Below the pieces are notes generated by a model. That model had not been told where the DNA came from. It searched no databases and was given only the letters and a program-made list of their open reading frames with translations. DNA of 64,000 bases from Tetradesmus obliquus. Lineage: Eukaryota; Chlorophyta; Chlorophyceae; Sphaeropleales; Scenedesmaceae. The position numbers were made by a program, and so were the translations under genes. Shown one piece after another: positions 41,731 to 51,645 of the stretch (positions are counted from its first letter, which is position 1; every line of letters begins with the position of its first letter). The stretch is from NCBI GenBank assembly GCA_030272155.1, contig CP126205.1, positions 3,708,501-3,772,500 on the forward strand, in the 5' to 3' direction.

Positions 41731-42810
41731 CAGTGCAGCCAGCTGCTGAGCATTGCTGGCGTTGTTGCTGCTGCTTGATCGACAACAACTTTTTTGGCGG
41801 CTGCCTTCGATGACGTGCAAGGCTGGTCATGATCTAGCGGTATAAAGTATTGCAGGTCACACATTACAAGCCCAATGCGACATAATGAGTACTCCATGAC
41901 TAGCGATGTGCGCGGGAAGCACTGCTGAGGCTGAAGGCGGTCCCTGGAAATCAAGGTGTACATGCTTCCTTAGGTCAGCCAAAAACTCTGGTATGAGGTG
42001 GAGGTGATGAGAAGTGATGGTTACATGGAGGTTAATGGTCGACAACAGGCAGAGCCGGCAACGGCGTCTTACAACTTGGTGCCGCCGATAACGCCACAAA
42101 CAAGCGCCGCAATGATAAACTATCATGTGCAAACATCGTGACCACTGCCCACAAGAACTTATGCAGCTACTGCCACTAGCAATGCCTGAAGACAGGCACC
42201 GCTGCCCGTTGTGTTCATATCTTTTTCACACTGCATACCACTCCTCCAACAGCAAAGTGGGTTGAAGCACCACCATCATCATGATGAATTGATCAATTCC
42301 CAACAACACAGCGCTGGCAAGAGCCTCAGATGACCTCCGTCTGCTTTATTACCCCCACAATAACAAACATTCGCCCGCAACAGCGCCTCTTGCATGTCAT
42401 GATGCAGCTTGCAAGCACCAGGATGGATGCAATCAGGCACGCCACCATTGGCACGCTACATGGTACGATACTTGGTGGATTATCCAAGTTGGTATGTCAC
42501 TAGCTGGTTGCATGTATCTTAATGCATGCAATGCACTGACTCCGCCAACACGCTTGCAGCTGCATATGCCCTCACTGACTTTGCTGGAATGAGGGTCAAA
42601 ACAGGGTTGAGTTCCATGTATGCTGCTGCCGCCGTACTGAGTCGCATGCTTGCATCAAAACATCACAGCCAGCTTAAAAAGCTTGAGCCAGGCACTTCAG
42701 CACGCATGACACGACAAGAGCCTATGCACGTCAGCAGATGCGCCTGCCGCATAACACTGCAGCTGTGCCTGCGACTGTCATGCATGACAGCATGCGTGCA
42801 ACAACAGCTG
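41731..42810. other. Intergenic between convergent GT and ZIP genes
   Basis: No coding signal was recognised. Confidence 0.5.
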
Positions 42811-43150
42811 CTACGCCCACACAGCCAGCAGCGACATCAGCCCAAACCCTAGCAGCAGCGCAGCCACTTTGGCCAGCCTGTGGCCATCCGGGTGCTCCAG
42901 CTCCTTCGGAATGACCTCATTCAAAGCTACATACAAGAAAGTGCCAGAGGCCAGGGCCGCCATGGCTGCTCCCGCGCTGCCATGGCCCACGGTGCTGCTC
43001 AACATGATGTGATCAAAGCAGCCAGCAGCGCAGCCAACCTTTGTGCCTGTCACTCAAGTGGCACACAGCTCAAGCCCAGACAGCCAGCAGCGACATCAGG
43101 CCAAACCCTAGCAGCAGCGCAGCCATTTTGCCAGCCTGTGGCCATGCGGG
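42811..43150 (-). repeat. Two downstream copies of the ZIP terminal exon 3' part
   Basis: 42811-43000 encodes HGSAGAAMAALASGTFLYVA through LLAVWA and its own stop TAG, nearly matching the functional terminal exon. A shorter copy (HRLAKMAALLLGFG) lies at about 43075-43150. Either could be a remnant or an alternative 3' end. Confidence 0.85.
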
Positions 43151-43214
43151 TGCTGCAACAACCCTGAACCCTTTGACAGTCGGGCAGACAGAATGCCATC
43201 CCTCCTGATGTTCA

Positions 43215-46200
43215 TCACGCCCATACAGCCAGCAGCGACATCAGCCCAAACCCTAGCAGCAGCGCAGCCACCTTGGCCAGCCTGTGGCCATCAGGGTGCT
43301 CCAGCTCCTTCGGAATGACCTCGTTCAAAGCTACATACAAGAAAGTGCCCGAGGCCAGTGCTGACATGGCTGCTCCCGCACTGCCATGGCCCACGGTGCT
43401 TGTTGCGAAGCCGATTGCAATGCCGAGCGGCGTCGCGGCCGCAAACATCGCGACAACAGTCCAGAACTTGGTCGCGGAGGCCTGCACAGACAAACGGCAC
43501 AAATGTGCAAAGCAAAGAGAGGTGTCAGCGGGCGCAGAGGCCGCGTGAGGATCGCCATGACCGCCCATAACTTGACCAGGACCAGGACTGCAGGCAGAAG
43601 CGCAGCAGGGCGCAGGTGGCAGACACATGACAGTGAGAGTTGAGGCAGCGGCTGCTCGTCGCGAAGCCGATGGCGATGCCGAGCGGCGTCGCGGCCGCAA
43701 ACATCGCGACAATAGTCCAGAACTTGGTCGCGGAGGCCTGCAGGCAACAGGCAAACCAGAGGCAGATGGCAGCAGCATGGCATGGTGAGAGATGTGTCAG
43801 CGGGCCCAGCGGCAGTAAACCTTTGCCGCGGCCAGAACTTGGTCGCAGAGGCCTGCAGGCAAAGACAGGTGGCAAAAACAGGAGAGTACGGCAGTTTGGC
43901 CTGATGAACTGTTGTTTGCAATAAGACCTGCTGGCTGGTGCTTCTGAGATGTGCGCATACAGCCGTATCACATGCCAGCAGGTGGCCGGCTGCCTCGGAC
44001 TCCTGTTTCTTCAAACTTTGACTCTCCGGCCTTCTGTGTTTAGCACACGTACAGCAGCAGCGCATCGTTCACGCAAACCCACCCACCTTGGACTCCACAA
44101 TGCTCGCGCCCAGCGCATATGCTGCCAGCCCCTTGTGCGCTGCGATGGCCAGCATGATGTGCTGCGTGGACTGCACAGCACAAACAGGCAGCAGCAGCAG
44201 CAGGCCCTGTCAGCATAGCATGACACTAAATTGGGTTAAATGAAGCCTTCGGTCAATGGTCAGCAAAAGGTGCTGCGTGAACTGCGGCACACAACAGGCG
44301 CGGCAGCAGCAGCAGCGCAGCAGACGCAGTCAGCACAGCATGACTGAAAGCCAGGGTCTTTTGTCAACAGCCAGCACGATGTGCTGCGTGGACTGCGGTA
44401 GCAGAGCGGCAGCAGCAGCAGAACAGAACAGGTAAACATGGGTTGCAATTGACTGATGCCTTCGAAGCTTTTGACATTGCCAGCATGATGTGCTGCTACA
44501 GCATCTCCTGTTCTCGTACTACCATACTTGCAGGCAGCACCACACCTCCATAGTCAGCTGCGCGCCCAGTGCCGCAGCCCGCTGCGCTGTGGGTGCAAAA
44601 GCGCAGCACCTGACTCTACATGCAGCAAATCTCCAAACCAAGCATAGCCAAAGCGCACCTCCATGGTCAGCTGGCCCTGAGTGCCAAACTCTCAAGCACG
44701 CTGTGGATGCAGCTGACCCTGAGCAACTCTTTTGCAAAAACACAACTGTCAACAACAGCAATCGACGCAGCGCCGCACCTCCATGGTCAGCTGCGCACCC
44801 AGTGCAACGCCTTCAAGCACGCTATGGATGCACAGCGCACACGCCAGCAGCACCGTGGTGGCAAACGACAGCGGCTGCTGCGACAGGAACACCTGGCGGC
44901 AGCAGCAGCAGCGGCAGCAGCAGCAGCAGCAGTGTCATGTGGAGTCATGCCAGTCGCAAGCTGTGACCAGAGCCGAAGCGTGACAAGCCGCCATGAGCCA
45001 CACGACAAAGGGCCAGGCCACCCCGAAGATTGTCCGGGGTTCACACACCAACCAGCTTCAAACGCATTGCATGCAGCCACATACCAAAAGATATGCACCT
45101 GGAAGTGTGCATGGTTGTGCCCACTGACGCCCGCCAAGCCATCCAAGCGCGAGCGTGTTATCTCCAACTCCAAATGCTCCGCAGCACGTCACACGAAACA
45201 ACTAGACACGCCAGAAGCAAGCCTTTCAAAATGCACGCAGCCACACATTCGTGCACCTTGTAGGTATACGAGCACAAGCAAACAAAATCGTTCGACATAC
45301 GCACCTGGAAGTGTGCATGGTTGTGGCCGCCGCCGCCGGCCAAGCCGTCCGAGCGCGAGCGTGTTGCCCCTTTCAAACTGCATGCCACCCCAAACACATG
45401 CCCTGGTAACCTTTTGAACACACATACACACCAACAGTAAAAGGCACAGCCCAACACGCGCACCTGGAAGTATGCATGGTTGTGGCCGCCGCCGCCAGCC
45501 AGGCCGTCCGAGCGCGAGCGTGTTATCTCCAACTCCAAATGCTTTGCAGCACGTCACACCACACGGATGTAGACGCCAGAAACAAGCCTTTGATTATGCA
45601 CGCAGCCACACATTCGTGCACCTTGTAGTACCCACACAAGCAACCAAAATCGTTCAATATACGCACCTGGAAGTGTGCATGGTTGTGGCCGCCGCTGCCG
45701 GCCAGGCCATCCGAGCGAGAGCGTGTTATCTCCAACTCCAAATGCTCCGCAGCACGTCACACAAAACAACTAGACACATCAGAAACAAGCTTTTCAAAAT
45801 GCACGCAGCCACAAAATCATGCACCTTGTAAGTTTACGAACACAAGCAAACAAAATCGTTCAACATACGCACCTGGAAGTGTGCATGGTTGTGGCCGCCG
45901 CCGCCGGCCAGGCCGTCCGAGCGCGAGCGTGTTATCTCCAGCTCCAAATGCTCCGCAGCACGAGCTACTGTCGACGCCTCTGTCATGGCATCACTTCTGA
46001 GGCGATGCAGCCCACCGCTGCAACCGCCAGCAGCAGCAGCACTCGGGCTGGCGGCGGCAACGCAGCAGCAGCAAGCGCTCGCAGGTCTGTTGCTATAAGT
46101 GTCGCAGCTGCAGCAGCGGCAGCCAGCAGCAGCCAGTCCTGAGCTACTGCTGCCCAGCCACGCAGGCGGCGTGTGCTGCTGCTGCTGCTGCTGCTGCTGT

Positions 46201-48345
46201 TCACCAGGGTGCCACTGCTGCTGCTGCTGCTGCTGCTGTTGGCTGCCACCATTGCAGTGCTGCTGCTGCTGCCGCTGCTGCTGTAGCAGCAGCTCGGCTG
46301 CCTTGGGCGATGTAGCAGGCAGCAGCTGTGAGCAGGGCAGCCTAGGCGCTGCTGCATGTAGCGGCTGTTCACCACCTGCTGCAGCAGAGTCAGCGTGCTG
46401 CAACCCCAGCAACTGCTGCTGCTGCTGCTGCTCAGGCTGGCCGTCCGATGTGTACTGGCCAAACCCCAGCAGATCCTCTTGCTGCTGCTGCTGCTGCTGC
46501 AGAGGATCTGGCGTGGATGGATGCGAGATAGGAGCATCATCATTTAGCAGCCAGCTGACGCCTGCCCCACCACCAGACACTGTTGCTGCAGCTGCTGCTG
46601 CTGCTCCTGCTCGCGATGTTGCTGCTGAGCGGGAGAAAGTGCTGCCGGCTGTGATAGCCCGAGGCGAGCTAGATGCCAGCACACACAACGCCAGGTCATC
46701 GCCTGCTGCTGCTGCTGCAGGACCATCAGCCACAGCAGGAGCACCAGCTGCTGCATTGCTGCCAGGTAAGCTCACATGCAGCTGCGAGCGGCCAGCCGCT
46801 GCTGCTGCTGGTGTGCTGCTGGGGGCCCTGCCACCACTAAGAGGCCTGACAGACGACCCCAGGTTTTGCGGCTGCAAAACCCTGCCTGCTGAACCCTGCG
46901 TTAAAAACCCGGGCCCAAACCCTGCAACCGCTGCTGCTGTGAGCTCTATGGCATCATCTGCAGGATCAGCTTTATCCAGCCGCATATACGTGTGCTGCTG
47001 CTGCTGCCCTGATCTGAACCCTAAGCCCCGGCCATGCGCTGAATGATCAGGGTTTTGCCCTGCTGCTGAACCCTGCGGCGGCTCTGCGGTCAAACCCTGG
47101 ACCATCTGATCAGCGAGCAGGGTAATCAGGTAGCCCACTGCTGCCAGGAAAGTAGCAATGGGGAATCTGCCTATGAAAGCCAGCTGCCGTAGTGAGTCCG
47201 CCAGCAGGTGACAGAAACCTGCAGACAGCATCACTACGGGAAACAAAGAAGAGCAACACAGGAAGGCACCAGGCAGCAGCAGCAGCAGTCAGCACTTGCG
47301 GGTGAAAATCCATGTGCACTGCGGCGGGATAAACAGCCGTCAAGCACTAACACTGTACATCACTGGAAAGCAACAGACAATGTACATGCCGACTCTGACA
47401 GAACCATTGCTAAGTAACAGCCTCACCTCCCCTGCTGAGCATGTTGCCCAGGTGGAATGCTACGCTGAATCCAGTGCCGGGTTTTGATTTATCCAACCCC
47501 CCAAAAAGGAGGAGCTGAAACAATCAAAAGGAGCTGAAAAAAGGAGCTGAAACAATCAAAAGGCCGCCTCACCTCCGCCACTGAGCATGTTGCCCAGATG
47601 GAACGCGAGGCTGGTTGCTGTGCCTGCCTGCTGGCCGCCCCTCGCTGACAGGTAGCGCGGCAGGTAGGCGCCTGGCATAGGCAAGAAGAAGTGACGCAGC
47701 AGTGACAGCAGCAAGTGTCCGATAGAAAGTTAGTAACAGTGCTGACAGCAGCAGGTGAGAAGTGCGCGCCTGGCAGTGCAAGCCTACAGGAGCCAGAGGC
47801 ACCAGGCTCAAGGTGTAGAGAACCTACAACAGCATCAACAGCAGCATACAGGGTTCGCGGCAATTGCTCAGGGGACCAGCTGCGGTATGACTGCTCTAGT
47901 TCGACAGCCAAACATGCATGTACGGTGCAAAATGACGCAAAAAGCCAGGCACGCTTGCAGGAAGAAGTGAAGAGCTGCTGCTCCGAGCTTCACATTCCGT
48001 GGCTGCTGCTTGCAGGATGCTCAGCGCAGCAGTGGCTTGGTTTAGCAGCAAGTAATCTATTGCCTGCAGACGTCTGCATATGCAAACCGTCCAGCTTGCT
48101 GCACTGTGCCCTTTTCTCGCCCAATCTCTGCAAAGCATTGATATGTTGCTGTGAAGCTAGAAAGCTGAATCAACCATTCCAAGCCGCGGTGTTGCTGGGT
48201 TGCAGCTTTAAACATAGTAATATAACTAAAAGCTAACCAAGAGCTTGTAAGGTAGCTCACCCAGCAGTGCTGTCAGCAGCAGCAGGGCCGCTGAGAACAC
48301 ATCAAACAGCAGCCTGCTGTGGCTGTCTGCAATCTGCCCAGCCAT
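43215..48345 (-). CDS. ZIP-family divalent metal (Zn/Fe) transporter
   Basis: ZIP proteins import Zn2+ or Fe2+ into the cytosol through eight membrane helices. Phase-consistent exons: 48261-48345, 47573-47671, 45873-47233, 44779-44892, 44087-44170, 43215-43481, giving about 669 aa without extra cassettes. TM1 is in exon 1 (LLLLTALLG). TM2 (AGFCHLLADS) and TM3 (PIATFLAAVGYLITLL) open exon 3. The TM3-TM4 loop is enlarged to over 370 residues, rich in Gln/Ala/Ser, and ends in a His motif (GGGGHNHAHF). TM4 has the signature HSVLEGVALG, TM5 has HKGLAAYALGAS, TM6 ATPLGIAIG, and TM7-8 lie in the last exon (LNEVIPKEL to LLAVWA). Exon 1 start is the Met before AGQIADS; an in-frame Met farther upstream (near 48477) is possible. 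Metal specificity cannot be told. Confidence 0.88.
43650..43860 (-). repeat. Upstream copies of ZIP TM6 exon 5' part (ASATKFWT.VAMFAAATPL)
   Basis: A near-perfect copy with acceptor lies at about 43655-43740 and a stub (ASATKFW) at about 43830-43855, both upstream of the functional exon 43215-43481. Confidence 0.85.
44255..44500 (-). repeat. Upstream copies of ZIP TM5 exon 5' part (STQHIMLAI)
   Basis: Three stubs near 44255-44285, 44350-44398 and 44465-44495 repeat the acceptor and first codons of exon 44087-44170 and then diverge. Confidence 0.75.
44540..44713 (-). repeat. Downstream copies of ZIP TM4 exon 3' part
   Basis: Copies at about 44650-44713 (IHSVLESLAL, one base lost before the LTMEV part) and 44545-44600 (ALGAQLTME plus GTG donor) follow the functional exon 44779-44892. 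Confidence 0.8.
45080..45750 (-). repeat. Four extra 78-nt His-rich ZIP loop cassettes
   Basis: The 3' end of exon 45873-47233 (26 codons, EITRSRSDGLAGG then GHNHAHFQ) recurs at about 45668-45745, 45463-45540, 45303-45372 and 45098-45175, spaced about 160-205 bp. Each is preceded by a GCGGAG- or similar AG and followed by GTGCG or GTGCA. Frames are open and in phase 0 in at least three. Each adds three or four His residues. Confidence 0.85.
47420..47475 (-). repeat. Downstream copy of ZIP exon-2 3' part (AFHLGNMLS)
   Basis: It repeats the end and GTGAGG donor of exon 47573-47671, with substitutions. Confidence 0.75.
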
Positions 48346-49021
48346 GGCTGTCCTGCTGATGTAAGGTTCAAAGCGGCTCCTTACATTCTTGTGACCTGCA
48401 GACAGTCGGCAAGAGAGCGAAGATTTGCTGCTGGTGGCAAAACAGCTGTGGGAGGGTACACTGACAGGGAGTTGCAACAGCAGAACAACAGACAGCGGCC
48501 AATCCTGCAGGCGAGACAGCGTTCAGACTTACTGTGTCGAACTACCAGCTACAAAATCCATCGGGTGGCCTTCAACCCAGTCAGACAAGCTGCTCAGGGC
48601 AAACAACGGTGCACCAACCAGCTGCTGCCGGGTGCAACCGTGACCGCCACGTCTAGTCAAAGCTGCCTCGAAAAGTTACTGATCAGAGGTATGAACACCC
48701 CATGCCAGCCAGAATCCGCCCTGCACAGCTGCAGGTGCACGAGTGAAAGGTACACACAAGGACTTCTATACTCGCTGACCGTGTAAATGCAAAACAAAGT
48801 ATCCAATCAGTGATTGCCTTATTGAAGCTTCACGGCAGGCAAATTAAGGGGCACGAACAGTAACAAGGGTGTTCCTGCACCACACTTGCCAGTTTGCACC
48901 CGCACGGCCCGAGAATCGCGAAAAGGCTTTTGGTTTCCACCGATCGATAGGTTGCTGAAGTGGCTCCTGGTTGCTCTGTCGACTGTCTAGCACCACCACA
49001 AAAAAGACAGCAGCAGACATC
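48346..49021. promoter_or_regulatory. Divergent promoter region of ZIP and bL27 genes
   Basis: 676 bp separate the two start codons. No coding signal or clear TATA box was recognised. Confidence 0.5.
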
Positions 49022-50904
49022 ATGTTCGCCACCAGCATGCGCGCCAGCGCCTTCACAGGTGCATCCGTCAGCAGCTGCAGGCCAGTTTGCGCTCCTCGCA
49101 GCTGCCTGGTGATTGAGGCAGCACACAAGAAGGGTGCCGGCTCCACAAAGAACGGCAGGGACTCCGAATCAAAGCGCCGTGGCGTGAAGGTGTTTGGTGG
49201 CCAGCCAGTGAAGGCCGGTGGCATTATCTTCAGGCAGACCGGTTCCACCGTGAGTGCGGCCAATGTAGCTGTAGCCATGTGGCTGGGCCTGGGCCAGCCT
49301 GCTGCTGCCACTACTGCTGGGCCCTGGCTGCTGCAGCAGCCAGCTTGCCACATATGTGCCTGGAGGCGTCCGCAGTGCATTGATTATCATTGACGGAGTA
49401 GCTATGAAAACTTGCATGGCAGCTGGCAGCCAATGGCAGCATGGTTTTGGGCATGCAGCAGCAGGACATGCAGCAGGGCACAGTGAGGCGTGTGTGACTT
49501 GCATGCAGTGTGCATACGAAGTCATACCTTCAGTCAATACAAGCCACTAGTTGGGGAACCCGTCATAACGTCCCTTGTTAGCACCTGCAGTGATGAGCTG
49601 ATGGGCAGCACGCAGCACCCAAATTATGCACACAAGCAGCAGGTCGGCAGCATGCCAGTTCAGGCTATTGCCCAGGTCGCCGGCGCACGCGCTGCCTGCT
49701 TACTGTAGTTGTTTCCTGCAAGGTACGAGGTGCACGTCTGATTCACTCTTGTTGTTTGCGCAGTGGCACGCGGGCGAGAACGTGGGCTGCAGCAAGGACT
49801 ACACCACCTCTCACTCTCATTTATTCCCTGCAAATGCTCTGCCTTTCCTGCAAACTTTCCTGCAGTGGCACGCGGGCGAGAACGTGGGCTGCGGCAAGGA
49901 CTACACCATCTTCTCAAAGGTGGACGGCATCGTCATCTACTCCAAGAAGAAGGACCAGCCCAAGGTGCGGCACGAGGGGAGCGGCGGTGTCCAGGCAACA
50001 GCAACAGCTGCGGCAGGCGTGAAGAGTGCTGGTTCAGCAGCAGCAGCAATGCAGCAGCAGCAGCACAGTGGCAGACTAGTACAGGTTTAGACCAGCAGCA
50101 GCAGCAGCGGCAGATTGCAGTGGCAGGAGCAGCAGCAGCAGCAGCGCAGTGCAGTAGCAAGTGCTGGGGCAGCCATCCAGCGGCAACAGCAACAGCCCCG
50201 GCAGCTCGTGGGACGCCTTTCGACGTCAGGCAGTTGATATGCAGCAGTGCTAGATATTCCTAAAGGTGAATGCTGATGATGCGTAGTGCAGTCAGCTGCT
50301 TGGACAGCGCGCCACAACTTGCAGACAAACAAAGCATTGGGTGCTGCGGCTCTTTCAACAGCCTGGCTGCTGCACACTCAGCAGATGCTAGATGCCAAGG
50401 TGTAGCGTCTGCTCAACCACTTGCTTAAGTTTGTGTTACTGCCGCACCCGCTTGCTGCATCACAGATCAGCGTGTTCCCCTTCGAGCACGAGAAGGCGCG
50501 CAGCCGTGTCTGCCACGCACACCACTGCCCCCAAGGACGGTGTGCCCAACTGTGCCGAACTGCCTAGCTGTGTTGCTGCATGTACCTGCAGGTCCCAACT
50601 TTGCCCTTTCTCACACACAAAGGAGCGCGTTCCTTGTGCCGCGGTACAGCGTGTGCCCAACTGCCTGCCTATGTTCTGGCCTTCTAATGCACCCTTTCTT
50701 TCTTTGCTGCATTCACAGATCAGCGTGTTCCCATTTGAGCACGAGAAGGCGCGTGCAGCCGTGTCTGCCACACACACCACTGCCCCCAAGGATGGTGTGC
50801 CCAGCCGTGCTGAACGCCACAAGGCCAAGTACACACCACGCGCACAGCAGCGGGCGCAGCAGGCAGCAGCCATCGCAGCCGTCGCAGCCAAGGTCACCCC
50901 CTGA
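49022..50904 (+). CDS. rpl27: Plastid large-subunit ribosomal protein bL27 precursor
   Basis: bL27 sits next to the peptidyl transferase centre of bacterial-type 50S subunits. Phase-0 exons 49022-49249, 49866-49964 and 50719-50904 give 170 aa. A 33-residue leader ([13 protein letters not shown], rich in Ser/Ala/Arg, no acids) is a plastid transit peptide, cleaved before [16 protein letters not shown], the highly conserved bL27 N-terminus. Then come [23 protein letters not shown] and, across the first splice, [16 protein letters not shown]. The C-terminal extension ([16 protein letters not shown]) is Ala/Gln-rich. Both downstream exons have a broken extra copy just upstream. Plastid rather than mitochondrial targeting is inferred from the leader and family. 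Confidence 0.95.
49764..49805 (+). repeat. Upstream truncated copy of bL27 exon 2
   Basis: It repeats acceptor CGCAG and [14 protein letters not shown] (one Gly to Ser change) and then becomes unrelated. Confidence 0.9.
50466..50560 (+). repeat. Upstream broken copy of bL27 exon 3
   Basis: It repeats acceptor CACAG and [12 protein letters not shown], but a 2-base loss after AAGGCGCG shifts the frame. It would give a truncated protein if spliced in. Confidence 0.9.
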
Positions 50905-51645
50905 AGCAGTGTGCAGTGTGCACGCTCAGGAGTGCAGTGCAGGGGTGGCAATGTGTAGTTGTGGGTGGGTGTGGTGTGTTTAGTGTGACGCTGGCGGAGC
51001 AAAACAGCCCGTGTCCTGCAGCAGCAGCAGCAGCAGCAGCTAGGAGGCAGCTGCCTGGCTTTGGCTCATACATGCTGCTTGCTGCTGTTGTGCCGCTGCG
51101 CCCTGCTGCAGCAGCTGAGTGACGTGCTTGTCGCTTGGCTCAGTGCAGTTTTGTTTGCAGCAGCAGGGTGTGCAGTGTCACTGTGGTGTTTGTTGACTCG
51201 GCCAATGTTCTGAGATTGTTGGGCAGGGACTGGGAGTGGGTTTGACGAGGCAGGGGTCGGGTTAACATGTAACGAATTATCAACGTATGCCAGGAAGCCT
51301 TGCTGTCTGGAAGAACTGAGCAGCTGTAGCATTCCTGTTCATCAGCAGCATCAGCAGGGGCAGCCTGTCTCAGACTGGAGTCCAGTGACTGGCAGCAAGG
51401 GCAGGGTCAGCAATCAGCATCGTCAAGAGTTTGTTTCAAAGTACACGCGCTTGACAAGCTCTTCTCGAGACAAAGGCCGTGAACATCTGCAACACGCAGT
51501 TGAACGAGCTTTCCCCGCTGTTTCTGTTACAGGGTTGTGCTTGGTCAGTGATGCCCTGCGGGATACGTAGCATTCGACACCAGGCACACCACCATTGATT
51601 GTTGTTCGTCATACAAAACCATAAATTAGAAAAGCGACACACATC
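50905..51645. other. 3' UTR of bL27 and promoter of the lipocalin-cyclophilin gene
   Basis: No further coding signal was recognised. A (CAG)n run of eight units lies at 51021-51041. Confidence 0.5.
51269..51273 (+). terminator. Possible TGTAA polyadenylation signal (bL27)
   Basis: TGTAA, the usual chlorophycean polyadenylation motif, 365 nt after the stop codon. Confidence 0.35.

Noticed and set aside
46099-47046. 315-codon + strand gene opposite the ZIP loop
   Set aside because: Poly-Cys/poly-Ala frame is the shadow of the Gln/Ser/Ala-rich ZIP exon on the other strand, which has phase and domain support.
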